Assembly: GCF_002866065.1 (NCBI RefSeq)
Contig: NZ_LNJZ01000007.1
Coordinates: forward strand, 40,388 to 104,387
Reading direction: 5' to 3'
DNA: 64,000 bases
DNA from: Thiopseudomonas denitrificans
GTDB lineage: Bacteria; Pseudomonadota; Gammaproteobacteria; Pseudomonadales; Pseudomonadaceae
Shown here: positions 46,433 to 55,247 of the stretch, one piece after another
Layout of the letters: each line of letters begins with the position of its first letter
How positions within the stretch are numbered: position 1 is the stretch's first letter
Made by a program: the position numbers and the translations under genes
The notes under the pieces: generated by a model
The model's input: the letters and a program-made list of their open reading frames with translations, nothing else
The model's database searches: none
Told to the model about the DNA's origin: nothing

Positions 46433-49400
46433 ATGCAACCTCTGGGTATTTCCGGCCGCATTGCCGCGGCTTTCCAAGCCTCTCCAATCACACCCTTGCT
46501 GGCGTTGCTGGCACTGCTGATGGGCCTATTTGCAGTCATCGTCACGCCGCAGGAAGAAGAGCCGCAGATCAACGTCACCATGGCCAACGTCATCATTCCG
46601 TTTCCTGGCGCAGCAGTGCGTGATGTGGAAAACATGGTGGCCACTCCGGCCGAGCAGGTGCTGTCACAGATGGCCGGCGTCGAGCATGTGATGTCGGCAT
46701 CCCAGCCCGGTGTTGCCGTGATCACCGTGCAGTTCGAGGTCGGCGTGACCCGCAACGATGCACTGGTCAAACTGCATGACACCCTACGCTCCAACGAGGA
46801 CTGGCTGCCACGTGATCTTGGTGTGCTGGAGCCAATCACCAGACCCATGGGCATTGATGATGTGCCCATCGCTGCAGTCACCCTGTACAACCGCAATCCT
46901 GATGTCGGCGCTTATGATCTTGAGCGCATTGCCCACAGCATCGAGGTGGAGCTCAAGCGTGTGCCCGGCACCCGTGAAGTGAAAACCATCGGTGGCCCGG
47001 GCCGGGTGGTACGGGTGGATCTGGAGCCGGAGCGGCTGGCCGCCGTCGGCCTGACCGTCAATGACCTGCGCATGGCGCTGAAGTCGGCCAATCTGGGCTT
47101 GCCCAGCGGCGAACTGATCAGTGGCAACCGTGCGATCCAGATCGAGGCCGGCCGTTTCCTCAACAACGCCCGTGAAGTCGCCGAACTGGTGGTTGGCGTG
47201 CATGAGGGCAGGGCGGTCTATCTGGGCGATGTCGCCGCTGTCAGCGAAGGCCCGCTGCCGGCACGCAACTATGTGCGCTTTGGTACTGCTGGCGAGAATG
47301 CCGAGAACCATCCGGCGATCACGCTCACGGTCACCAAAAAGCCAGGCGAGAACGCCATCGATGTCTCCGAAGGGGTGATGGCACGCATGGCCGAGCTGCA
47401 GAACACCTTGATTCCCCATGACGTCGAGGTGGTGGAAACCCGTGACTACGGTGCTACCGCCAACGAAAAGGCCCGCCAGCTGATCCAGAAACTGATCTTT
47501 GCCACCTTGTCGGTGGTGGCGCTGGTGTTCTTTGCGCTGGGCCGGCGCGAAGCGGCGATTCTTGGCGTGGCTGTCGGGCTGACCCTGGCAGCCACCCTGT
47601 TTGCCTCCTGGGCCTGGGGCTTCACCCTGAACCGGGTCTCGCTGTTTGCGCTGATTTTTTCCATCGGCATTCTGGTGGATGACGCCATTGTGGTGGTGGA
47701 AAACATTCACCGCCACATGCAGCTCAATCCGGGCAAGAAGCTGACCGAACTGATTCCACCGGCGGTCGACGAAGTCGGTGGCCCGACCATCCTCGCCACC
47801 TTCACCGTGATTGCCGCATTGTTGCCGATGGCCTTTGTCAGCGGCCTGATGGGGCCCTACATGAGTCCGATCCCGATCAATGCCAGCATGGGCATGGTGC
47901 TGTCACTGGCGATTGCCTTCACATTGACGCCATGGCTGGCAAGGCTGTGGCTGAAGCCGCATAACACCGGCAAGCAGCAAGACAGCACTGCACAGCAGCA
48001 GAAAAAGGGTCGCCTGCCGGCCTTCCTGACCCGCCTGTTCACTGCCATCTTCCGCCCCTTTCTCGATGCGAAAAAGGGTGTGCGTAACCGCTTCTTCCTT
48101 AGCCTTGGTGTCATGGGGCTGATCGGCATGTCCATGGCCTTGCCGGTGACCGGACTGGTCCTGCTGAAAATGCTGCCCTTTGACAACAAGTCCGAGTTTC
48201 AGGTGATAGTGGACATGCCTGCAGGCACACCGCTGGAGCAGACCCAGGCCGTGCTCGACGAGCTGGGCGCTTATCTGGCCACAGTGCCGGAAGTGACCAA
48301 CTACCAGAGCTACGCCGGCACCGCCTCGCCGATCAACTTCAACGGTCTGGTGCGTCAGTATTACCTGCGCAGTGCCAGCGAGAGCGGCGATATCCAGGTC
48401 AATCTGGTCGACAAGTCGGAGCGCAAGCAGCAAAGCCATGCCATCGCCACCCGTGTGCGCCCTGAATTGCAGCGTATCGGCCTGGCCCATGGTGCCAACG
48501 TCAAGGTGGTGGAGGTACCGCCGGGGCCGCCGGTGCAGGCGCCGATCGTGGCCGAGATTTACGGCCCGACCTTCGAAGGCCGCAAGGCAGTGGGCGATGC
48601 GGTACTGGCCGCGCTGCAGAATGTCGACGGGGTAGTCGATATTGACGACAGCGCCATTGCCGAAGCGCCACGCAAACTGCTGGTAATCGACCGCAGCAAG
48701 GCCAGCCAGCTGGGGGTGGCCCAGGCCGACATTGTTGCCACCCTGCGGGCCGGCCTGCACGGTGAGGATGCCGCCTGGCTGCATGATGGCAGCAAGTATC
48801 CGGCCTCGGCCTACCTGCAGCTGCGTCCCGAACTGCATGGCGACCTCAACGCCCTGCTGCAACTGAAAGTGCGCAGCATCAGCGGTACGCTGATCGCCAT
48901 CGAGGAGCTGGTCAGCATCAGCGACAGCCTGCGCGAGCAGCCGGTATTCCACAAGGACCTGTTGCCGGTGCACTTTGTCATGGCCGACATGGCAGGGAAG
49001 GTGGACAGCCCGCTGTATGGCATGTTCTGGGCCCGCAGCGAAATCGGCCAGATCATCACCCCGGCCGGCACGCCGATCGATGAATACTTCATCAGCCAGC
49101 CCAGCGACCCCTGGCGCAACTATGCGCTGAAATGGGATGGCGAATGGCAGATCACCTATGAAACCTTCCGCGACATGGGCGCCGCCTATGCGGTGGGCAT
49201 CCTGCTGATCTACCTGCTGGTGGTGGCGCACTTCTCGTCCTACCTGACACCATTGGTGATCATGGCACCCATTCCCTTGACCATCATCGGTGTGATGCCG
49301 GGCCATGCCATTCTGGGCCAGCAGTTCACCGCCACCAGCATGATCGGCATGATCGCGCTGGCCGGCATCATAGTGCGCAACTCCATTTTGCTGGTGGACT

Positions 49401-49675
49401 TCATCAACCTTGAGCTGAAAGCGGGCCAGCGTTTCGAGCAGGCGGTGGTCAACTCGGCCATCACCCGTGCCCAACCCATTGTACTGACCGGTCTGGCGGC
49501 GATGCTGGGGGCGCTGTTCATTCTTGATGATCCCATTTTCAACGGCCTGGCCATTTCCCTGATCTTTGGCGTGCTGGTGTCCACGGTACTCACCCTGGTG
49601 GTGATTCCACTGCTGTACTACGCCGCCTACCGCAACAAACTACACAAAATCATTCCACAAGGAGAAACATCATGA
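46433..49675 (+). CDS. RND-family efflux permease
   Basis: 1080 residues with 12 membrane segments. The large periplasmic loops start with NVIIPFPGAAVRDVENMVATPAEQVL, and the transmembrane proton relay region shows GILVDDAIVVVENIHRH with paired aspartates. The cargo is unknown; the sequence belongs to the general efflux branch rather than clearly to the metal or MexB type. It forms an operon with the adaptor before it and with DUF2892 and a TolC-like gene after it. Confidence 0.93.
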   Translation: MQPLGISGRIAAAFQASPITPLLALLALLMGLFAVIVTPQEEEPQINVTMANVIIPFPGAAVRDVENMVATPAEQVLSQMAGVEHVMSASQPGVAVITVQFEVGVTRNDALVKLHDTLRSNEDWLPRDLGVLEPITRPMGIDDVPIAAVTLYNRNPDVGAYDLERIAHSIEVELKRVPGTREVKTIGGPGRVVRVDLEPERLAAVGLTVNDLRMALKSANLGLPSGELISGNRAIQIEAGRFLNNAREVAELVVGVHEGRAVYLGDVAAVSEGPLPARNYVRFGTAGENAENHPAITLTVTKKPGENAIDVSEGVMARMAELQNTLIPHDVEVVETRDYGATANEKARQLIQKLIFATLSVVALVFFALGRREAAILGVAVGLTLAATLFASWAWGFTLNRVSLFALIFSIGILVDDAIVVVENIHRHMQLNPGKKLTELIPPAVDEVGGPTILATFTVIAALLPMAFVSGLMGPYMSPIPINASMGMVLSLAIAFTLTPWLARLWLKPHNTGKQQDSTAQQQKKGRLPAFLTRLFTAIFRPFLDAKKGVRNRFFLSLGVMGLIGMSMALPVTGLVLLKMLPFDNKSEFQVIVDMPAGTPLEQTQAVLDELGAYLATVPEVTNYQSYAGTASPINFNGLVRQYYLRSASESGDIQVNLVDKSERKQQSHAIATRVRPELQRIGLAHGANVKVVEVPPGPPVQAPIVAEIYGPTFEGRKAVGDAVLAALQNVDGVVDIDDSAIAEAPRKLLVIDRSKASQLGVAQADIVATLRAGLHGEDAAWLHDGSKYPASAYLQLRPELHGDLNALLQLKVRSISGTLIAIEELVSISDSLREQPVFHKDLLPVHFVMADMAGKVDSPLYGMFWARSEIGQIITPAGTPIDEYFISQPSDPWRNYALKWDGEWQITYETFRDMGAAYAVGILLIYLLVVAHFSSYLTPLVIMAPIPLTIIGVMPGHAILGQQFTATSMIGMIALAGIIVRNSILLVDFINLELKAGQRFEQAVVNSAITRAQPIVLTGLAAMLGALFILDDPIFNGLAISLIFGVLVSTVLTLVVIPLLYYAAYRNKLHKIIPQGETS

Positions 49676-49881
49676 CTTCATGGCAACTGGTCCGCGTGAT
49701 CGCCGGAATCTTCATCATGCTCAGCCTGGCACTGGGCGCACCGTCTAGTCCCTGGTTCGTCAACGAGTGGTTCCTGGCCTTCACCCTGTTTGTTGGTGCC
49801 AACATCTTCCAGAGCGGCCTGACCCGCTGGTGCCTGATGGAAACCATCCTGCGCAAGCTGGGCCTGAAACCAGGGTGCTGA
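49672..49881 (+). CDS. DUF2892 membrane protein
   Basis: 69 residues with two membrane segments (about 7-22 and 30-47) and a C-terminal CLMETILRKLGLKPGC, the arrangement of DUF2892 inner-membrane proteins often linked to sulfur or RND loci. Overlap with the pump gene by four bases (ATGA) ties it to the efflux operon. Function unknown. A REPIN-like element starts two bases after its stop. Confidence 0.85.
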   Translation: MTSWQLVRVIAGIFIMLSLALGAPSSPWFVNEWFLAFTLFVGANIFQSGLTRWCLMETILRKLGLKPGC

Positions 49882-49883
49882 TT

Positions 49884-49944
49884 GTAGGTGCGAATTCATT
49901 CGCACAAAAAACGGCCGGCGTTGTGCGAATGAATTCGCACCTAC
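49884..49944. repeat. 61-bp REPIN-like inverted repeat in the RND operon
   Basis: GTAG, then palindrome gtgcgaattcattcgcac (49888-49905), a 13-base spacer (49908-49920), then the inverted palindrome gtgcgaatgaattcgcac (49923-49940) and CTAC. The outer 24 bases on each side are perfectly complementary. This is the least decayed pair in the window and lies inside the operon between the DUF2892 and TolC-like genes. Confidence 0.88.
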
Positions 49945-49964
49945 AAAGACTGACAGGTAACAGA

Positions 49965-51347
49965 ATGAGCTTTTTCAAACACTCCCTGACCGCGCTGACG
50001 TTGTCCATCGGCATGACGGCGGGCATGCTGCAGGCTCAGCCGCTGGATCTGCTGCAAACCTGGCAGCTGGCCACGGAGCATGATCCTGAATACCGTGCCC
50101 GCAAGGCGCAGGCCAACGCCGGTGCAACACAGGACCAGCAGGCACGCAGCCTCTGGTTGCCGACCCTTGGTGCCAGTGCCACGGCAGGGCGGGGTGGTCA
50201 CAAGAGTTCCAGCCAGGGCGCCAATTTCAAGACGCCCAACATGGGCTCCGAAGACCGGGTTGAATTCAACAACTCCATTACCGGCGGTGATTTGCGTGCC
50301 TACGAGATCGGTCTGAAACAGCCGATCCTGAGCCGTGAGCGACTGGCACAAAGTCGTCAGCTGCGCATGGGCAGCGAACTGGCCGAACTGGAATGGCAGC
50401 ATGCACAGCAACAGCTGATGCTGCGGGCGGCCGAACGCTACTTTGCTGTGCTGGTCAGCCGCCAGGCTGCACAGTTGCTGGAGCAACAGTACGAACAGGC
50501 GGTGCGTGCCGAACAGGAAACCCGCACCCGCTTCGAGCTGGGCGATCGCCCCGTGACCGATACCCATGAAGCCACCGCCCAGGCGCGCAGCCTGCAGGCC
50601 ATGCTGCTCAATGCCCAGATGCAACAGCAGCTGGCCGAGGCGGCCTATGGCGACCTGACCGGCCAGCCAGCAGGACAGCTGTTGAGTTTGCCGCTGACGG
50701 CCGGGATGACCGCTCCCGAGCTGGACAGCCTGGCGCAATGGCTGAGCGATGCGGCTCAGCTGAACGCGGCCGTGCAGATGCAGGACAAGGGTGCCGATAT
50801 TGCCCTGGAAAGCATCGCGCAGTATTCCAGCTGGAAAAGCCCGACGCTGGACCTGGTCGGTCGCTTGGCCCATGAGAAGCTGGACGGCAGTGGCCGCTAC
50901 GGCTCCGCCCTGAACAAGGCGGATGACTGGATGCTGGGTGTACAGATCAATGTGCCGATCTTCACTGGCGGCTATCGCAGCGCCAAGCGCAGGGAAGCCC
51001 TGCATACTCACGAGCAACGGATTGCCGAAGCCGAGGCCATGCGCCAGCAGGTACGCCAGCAAACCCGTAGTGCCTGGCATGCGGTCCAGGTCAGTAGCCA
51101 GCAGGTCGATGCCCTGCAACAGGCACTTGAGGCCAGTCGCCTGCGTGCCGATTCCACCCGATTGGGCGTAGAGCTAGGCGACAAGACCATGCTGGAAAAG
51201 CTGGATGCCGACAATCAGCACACCAGGGTGCAAATCGACCTGCTCAACGCCAAGGTGGCGCTGATCATGCACCAGCTGCAGCTGGCTGCACTGGTTGGCA
51301 GCCTTGATCGGCAGCATCTGCAGCAGGCCAATCTGTATCTGCAATAA
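49965..51347 (+). CDS. TolC-family outer membrane efflux channel
   Basis: 460 residues. A signal peptide ends near LQAQP, followed by the TolC-family repeats (LDLLQTWQLATEHDPEYRARKAQANAG at the start; GRLAHEKLDGSGRYGSALNKADDWMLGVQINVPIFTGG in the middle). It provides the outer membrane duct for the RND pump encoded upstream. ATG at 49965 follows an AGGTAACAGA spacer; the in-frame extension runs through the REPIN element and the DUF2892 gene and is not used. Confidence 0.92.
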   Translation: MSFFKHSLTALTLSIGMTAGMLQAQPLDLLQTWQLATEHDPEYRARKAQANAGATQDQQARSLWLPTLGASATAGRGGHKSSSQGANFKTPNMGSEDRVEFNNSITGGDLRAYEIGLKQPILSRERLAQSRQLRMGSELAELEWQHAQQQLMLRAAERYFAVLVSRQAAQLLEQQYEQAVRAEQETRTRFELGDRPVTDTHEATAQARSLQAMLLNAQMQQQLAEAAYGDLTGQPAGQLLSLPLTAGMTAPELDSLAQWLSDAAQLNAAVQMQDKGADIALESIAQYSSWKSPTLDLVGRLAHEKLDGSGRYGSALNKADDWMLGVQINVPIFTGGYRSAKRREALHTHEQRIAEAEAMRQQVRQQTRSAWHAVQVSSQQVDALQQALEASRLRADSTRLGVELGDKTMLEKLDADNQHTRVQIDLLNAKVALIMHQLQLAALVGSLDRQHLQQANLYLQ

Positions 51348-51416
51348 GCTCCCATCTGTCAAAAACGTCAGTCTTTGACAGGCAAAAAGCCGGCAGGATG
51401 CATGCTCCGGACTTTC

Positions 51417-51425
51417 TGGTATAAG
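51417..51425 (+). promoter_or_regulatory. extended -10 element upstream of tusD
   Basis: TGGTATAAG is a TGn-extended -10 box placed 29 bases before tusD. No -35 box fits; a TTGACA at 51375 is too far upstream. Confidence 0.35.
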
Positions 51426-51454
51426 ATACGTGGTCATTTTTACCGGATTCATCC

Positions 51455-51850
51455 ATGCAGTTCACCCTGATCCTTTCCTCTTCGCCGCAAGACCCGGCCT
51501 CGCGCCGGGCCCTGTGCTTTGCCAGGGCGGTGATTGCCGCCGGCCACCAGCTGCAGCGCATCTTCTTTTATCAGGATGCCGTGCACCTGGCGTCGCGCCT
51601 GCTGGTGGTGCCGCAGGACGAGCAGGATCTGGCCGCACAATGGCAGGAATTCGTCCGCGAAAACCGGCTGGATGCCGTGGTCTGCATTGCTGCCGCCCTG
51701 CGTCGCGGCGTGCTGGACGAAGCCGAAGCGCGGCGCTACGAAAAAGACGCCGACAACCTGGCCGCAGGCTTTGAGCTGTCCGGTCTGGGCCAGCTGCATG
51801 AAGCCATGCAAAGTGCCAATCGCGTGGTGCACTTCAAGGGGGATGCATGA
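51455..51850 (+). CDS. tusD: Sulfurtransferase TusD
   Basis: 131 residues of the DsrE fold. The active cysteine is Cys77 in VVCIAAALRRGV, and the C-terminal GLGQLHEAMQSANRVVHFKG matches TusD/DsrE. It accepts persulfide sulfur in the TusBCD complex that feeds MnmA for 2-thiolation of tRNA U34. It overlaps tusC by four bases. Confidence 0.93.
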   Translation: MQFTLILSSSPQDPASRRALCFARAVIAAGHQLQRIFFYQDAVHLASRLLVVPQDEQDLAAQWQEFVRENRLDAVVCIAAALRRGVLDEAEARRYEKDADNLAAGFELSGLGQLHEAMQSANRVVHFKGDA

Positions 51851-52203
51851 AGTCCTTGCTGCTGATTGCCAGCCATGCCCCCTGGTCGGGCCTGGCGGCC
51901 CGCGAAACCCTGGATATCGCCCTGGCCGGCGGTGCCTTTGACTTGCCCGTCAGCATGCTGTGGCAGGGCGAGGGCGTGTATCAGCTGCTGGCCGGTCAGC
52001 AACCGGACATCCTGCAGCAGAAAAACCTGCAGTCCCAGCTGTCGGGCCTGCCACTGTTCGGCATTGAACAGCTATATGTCTGCAGTGAAAGCCTGCAACA
52101 GCGCAATCTGCTACCCGAACAGCTTGCACTGGAGGTGCAGCTGGTGAGCAAGAGCGAAATCCGCCAGCTGCTGGCCACTCACGCACAGACTCTGGTGCTC
52201 TGA
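51847..52203 (+). CDS. tusC: Sulfur relay protein TusC (DsrF-like)
   Basis: 118 residues of the DsrE/F fold. The start reads MKSLLLIASHAPWSGLAARETLDIALAGGAFD, and the AGQQPDILQQK and PLFGIEQLYVC segments fit TusC. It is a structural partner in the TusBCD heterohexamer. It overlaps tusD and is followed two bases later by tusB. Confidence 0.92.
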   Translation: MKSLLLIASHAPWSGLAARETLDIALAGGAFDLPVSMLWQGEGVYQLLAGQQPDILQQKNLQSQLSGLPLFGIEQLYVCSESLQQRNLLPEQLALEVQLVSKSEIRQLLATHAQTLVL

Positions 52204-52205
52204 AT

Positions 52206-52463
52206 ATGACAACCCTTTATCTGGTGAACCGCCGCGACGCTGCCGGCCAGCTATGTGACTTGCTGTCTGCCGGTGATGCCCTGGTGCTCTGCGGTGATGC
52301 TGTGCTGTGTTGGCAACGCGCATGGCCACAAAAGGTCCAACTGCATGTGCTGGCCGAGGATGCCATTGCCCGAAACCTGCAGCTGCCGGCCAACTTGCCA
52401 GCTATCGATTATCCGGAGCTGGTGCGGCTTTGCGAAAGCCATGCGCGGGTGGTGGCATGGTGA
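52206..52463 (+). CDS. tusB: Sulfur relay protein TusB (DsrH-like)
   Basis: 85 residues. The LYLVNRRDAAGQLCDLLSAGDALVLCGDAV start and the LQLPANLPAIDYPELVRLC ending fit DsrH/TusB. It completes the TusBCD complex. Its end overlaps tusE by seven bases. Confidence 0.9.
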   Translation: MTTLYLVNRRDAAGQLCDLLSAGDALVLCGDAVLCWQRAWPQKVQLHVLAEDAIARNLQLPANLPAIDYPELVRLCESHARVVAW

Positions 52464-52795
52464 GCGTAGTTGAAGTCGATGGCCGTCGCATCGAGCTGGA
52501 TGAAGACCTCTGCCTCAGGCATCTGGATGACTGGAGCGAGCAAGTCGCGGCTTTTCTGGCGCAGGAAGAGGGTATCGAGCTGACTGCCGAACACTGGGAA
52601 ATCCTGCATCTGGTGCGCCGCTTCTATCAGGAATTCGACCTGGCGCCAGCCAATCGGGCGCTGGTGCGCTATGTGCGCCAGCAGCTTGGAGAAGAGAAGG
52701 GCAACAGCCTTTACCTGAATACGCTATTTGCCGGCCGTCCGGCCAGGATTGCCAGCCGTCTGGCCGGCCTGCCAAAACCTGCCAACTGTTTTTGA
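52457..52795 (+). CDS. tusE: Sulfur relay protein TusE (DsrC-like)
   Basis: 112 residues. The core carries HWEILHLVRRFYQEFDLAPANRALVRYV, and the flexible C-terminal arm ends GLPKPANCF with a conserved cysteine one residue before the end (Cys111), as expected for the sulfur-carrying TusE/DsrC. It takes sulfur from TusD to MnmA. ATG at 52457 overlaps the tusB stop; longer in-frame frames upstream run through tusB in the wrong frame. Confidence 0.93.
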   Translation: MVSVVEVDGRRIELDEDLCLRHLDDWSEQVAAFLAQEEGIELTAEHWEILHLVRRFYQEFDLAPANRALVRYVRQQLGEEKGNSLYLNTLFAGRPARIASRLAGLPKPANCF

Positions 52796-52819
52796 TCTGC
52801 TATTGAATAAGGGTTATCC

Positions 52820-53788
52820 ATGACTACAGGCGAACATCCGTTTGCACAATACATCCGCATCCTGGGCAAGGGGAAAAAGGGTTCCCGTGAACTGACCGGT
52901 GATGAGGCATACGTCGCCATGGGCATGCTGCTTGATGGTGAAATCGAGGATGTGCAGCTGGGCGCCTTCCTGATGCTGCTGCGCTACAAGGAAGAAACCG
53001 CCGAGGAGCTGGCCGGCTTTGCCCGTGCCGTGCAGGAGCGGGTACAGGCACCGGCAATCAAGGTCGATCTGGACTGGCCCACCTATGCCGGCAAACGCCG
53101 CCAGCTGCCCTGGTACTTGCTGGCGATCAAGACCCTGGCCCGGTCGGGCGTGCGCATCCTGCTGCACGGTGGCGGACAGCATACCGACGGCCGCCTGTAT
53201 ACCGAAGACCTGCTGGAGGCGCTGGATATTCCGCGCTGCAGCGACTGGGAGCAGGTGGCGCAGGCGCTGGATCAGCATAACCTGGCCTATATCGGCCTTG
53301 GCCAATGGATGCCGCGACTGCAACGCTGTATCGATCTGCGTGACACCATGGGCTTGCGCTCGCCGGTACACTCGCTGGCCCGCCTGCTCAATCCGCTCAG
53401 TGCGCACTGCGTGCTGCAAAGCATCTTTCACCCGGGCTATCAGCCGATCCACCAGCAGGCCAACGTGCTGCTGGGCCAGCATGCACTGGTGATCAAGGGC
53501 GACGGCGGTGAAATCGAAGTGCGCCCGGATACCGGTGGCACATTGCTCGGTGCGGCAAGCGGAGAAGCCTGGGAGGAATCATGGCCCGCGCAAATCAGCC
53601 GCCAGGTGAAAGCGCCAACCCTGCAGCCGGAACGCTTGCTGAGTGTATGGAAAGGAGAGGAGGGCGACCTGTATGGCGAGCAGGCAATCATTGCCACCAT
53701 TGCCCTGGGGTTGCGTGGACTGGGACGTATACGTGAAGAAGCAATGGTCGAGGCGGCCAGACTGTGGCAGGAGCGTCACAATCCCTGA
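52820..53788 (+). CDS. TrpD2/YbiB-family DNA-binding protein (anthranilate phosphoribosyltransferase fold)
   Basis: 322 residues. An N-terminal helical domain (GDEAYVAMGMLLDGEIEDVQLGAFLMLLRYK) is followed by a glycosyltransferase-like domain with GVRILLHGGGQHTDGRLYTEDLLEALDI and LIKGDGGEIEVRPD. This is the TrpD2/YbiB branch, which binds nucleic acids and is not a working TrpD. In pseudomonads it also follows tusE. It starts 24 bases after tusE. Confidence 0.88.
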   Translation: MTTGEHPFAQYIRILGKGKKGSRELTGDEAYVAMGMLLDGEIEDVQLGAFLMLLRYKEETAEELAGFARAVQERVQAPAIKVDLDWPTYAGKRRQLPWYLLAIKTLARSGVRILLHGGGQHTDGRLYTEDLLEALDIPRCSDWEQVAQALDQHNLAYIGLGQWMPRLQRCIDLRDTMGLRSPVHSLARLLNPLSAHCVLQSIFHPGYQPIHQQANVLLGQHALVIKGDGGEIEVRPDTGGTLLGAASGEAWEESWPAQISRQVKAPTLQPERLLSVWKGEEGDLYGEQAIIATIALGLRGLGRIREEAMVEAARLWQERHNP

Positions 53789-53923
53789 CGCTTGTCCGGC
53801 ATGAATTGAGGACAGGGGAGCAAGCTCCGGCCCGGTCGGGACCGGAGTGCAGAAGAACTCGTACCGCGCCCGCTGCACTTGCGATCTGCCAAAGCTTTCC
53901 GCAAGCATGACGCGGGTGGAGAG

Positions 53924-54247
53924 TCAGTCGTTATGCTGCTCCAGATCGTAGGCAATCAGGGCCAGCAGGGCGTTTTGCTGACGCTGGGTCAGCTGGCGAA
54001 AGCGCTGTAGCAACTCACGCTCATGGACGGTTATCTCGTTTTCGTCCAGCGCAACCGGGTTGTTATAGTCCATGACCTGATCCTGTTTCAGGCTGGTTTC
54101 CAGGCGGGCGACAATTTCCGAGTTCATGCTGCGATGGTTGTGTTTCGCAACTTCGGCAATGCGGTCGCGCATGTCATCAGGGAAGCGCACAACAAACTTG
54201 TCGGCACTACGTGAACTGGTAAATGTTGCTTTCTTGGCTGTGCTCAT
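53924..54247 (-). CDS. amrZ: Ribbon-helix-helix regulator AmrZ
   Basis: 107 residues, matching P. aeruginosa AmrZ (108) in length and pattern. The DNA-contacting strand ADKFVVRFP includes Lys17, Val19 and Arg21, equivalent to Lys18, Val20 and Arg22 there. Helices with [17 protein letters not shown]-like sequence follow, then a C-terminal [23 protein letters not shown] oligomerisation region. AmrZ controls alginate, flagella, twitching motility and cyclic-di-GMP genes in Pseudomonas. It converges on trpD2. The upstream region is poor in clear promoter or AmrZ-box signals. Confidence 0.9.
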   Translation of the reverse strand: MSTAKKATFTSSRSADKFVVRFPDDMRDRIAEVAKHNHRSMNSEIVARLETSLKQDQVMDYNNPVALDENEITVHERELLQRFRQLTQRQQNALLALIAYDLEQHND

Positions 54248-54647
54248 TATTTAACCATGCGAAATGTGGTGACAGGAATCCGGGTGAAATCTGTACAGTT
54301 GATAAAACCTGCTCATGCCGGCAGTGGGCCGCTACAAACACCTTTGACTCGCTCCATCCGCTAGCGGTTGTCGTTCAGACCGTTCCGGCACTCGCCAGAG
54401 CTGATCAGGGTATTGAACCCGGCACCGGAGGCAGACCCGGTTTGCATTCAGAGACCTCTGAATTGGCCACGGGTTCAGTTCGCGCACGCCGGCTTTGATG
54501 TAGCGCACAAGTTTGTTTTTGCCTCGAACGCTGGCTATCCAATGCGCAAGACAGGGTGTAGACTTGGGCCAGTTTGCAGTCATCGTGCTGATGCTATCAT
54601 GACTGCAGATGGATAGTGTTCAAAATTACAAACTTTCGAGGTGGAAT
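54248..54647. other. intergenic region between divergent amrZ and the OmpA-like lipoprotein gene
   Basis: 400 bases with no supported gene on either strand. It should hold the amrZ promoter. Two short perfect palindromes occur: ccgctagcgg (54358-54367) and ttcagagacctctgaa (54446-54461). The minus strand carries a T-arm-like gggttcaataccc (54408-54420), but no tRNA fold could be built around it. Confidence 0.5.
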
Positions 54648-55223
54648 GTGGTACGTCTAGCATTGGTTGCAAGCCTGGTTGCCCTCATCAGCGGTTGTGC
54701 CGGCAATACGGCTACAACAGACCGACAGGATGCTGCCGTATCCGCACTGTCAGCTGCCGAATGGTCGCAGGTCCAGCAGGAAAAACTGCAGGTCGTGCTG
54801 GACGGCACACCCTATGTGCTTACGGAAGTCAGCGGTGGCTGGCTGATCCGCATTGCCGAGAAGGACACATTCAATCCGCATCGTCCGGAATTGCTGTTAC
54901 CGGCAGCGCTGGGCAATATCGGCCAGATCACCCGTCACCTGGCGCAAGACCCTGACGTTGCCGTGATGGTGGTCGGCATTGCCACCGGGCAGTACAAGCT
55001 CAAGTCGAAAGAGCAGGTCAGCCATGAGCGCGCCCAGTCGGTTGCATCCATTTTCCGCCTGAACCGCGTCCCCGGCCACCGCCTGAAAACGCTGGGCGTG
55101 AGCCATGGCGAGGATATTGACGGGCGGCTTGGCGTTGCCTTGCTGGTTGTGCCCGAACAGGAACTGCATCACCGGGTATCAAAAGACCACACCCAGGTGG
55201 TTGCCATGCTGACCCGCCGTTAA
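54648..55223 (+). CDS. OmpA-like lipoprotein
   Basis: 191 residues from GTG at 54648, which follows GAGG and starts a clear lipoprotein signal MVRLALVASLVALISGC with acylated Cys17. An ATG at 54609 would add 13 residues. The C-terminal part from about 80 (DTFNPHRPELLLPAALGNI, ERAQSVASIFRLNRVP, VSHGEDIDGRLGV) has the shape of an OmpA peptidoglycan-binding domain with diverged motifs. The P. aeruginosa gene before pdxH is of similar type. It is followed by pdxH after 24 bases. Confidence 0.8.
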   Translation: MVRLALVASLVALISGCAGNTATTDRQDAAVSALSAAEWSQVQQEKLQVVLDGTPYVLTEVSGGWLIRIAEKDTFNPHRPELLLPAALGNIGQITRHLAQDPDVAVMVVGIATGQYKLKSKEQVSHERAQSVASIFRLNRVPGHRLKTLGVSHGEDIDGRLGVALLVVPEQELHHRVSKDHTQVVAMLTRR

Positions 55224-55247
55224 CCGCCATCCGGGCAGGAACAGATC

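Noticed and set aside
47903-49474. 523-residue minus-strand frame opposite the RND pump gene
   Set aside because: Antisense shadow rich in His and Gln; the pump gene on the plus strand has full family motifs.
54408-54420. T-arm-like gggttcaataccc on the minus strand, possible tRNA or tRNA remnant
   Set aside because: No acceptor, D-arm or anticodon stems could be built around it.
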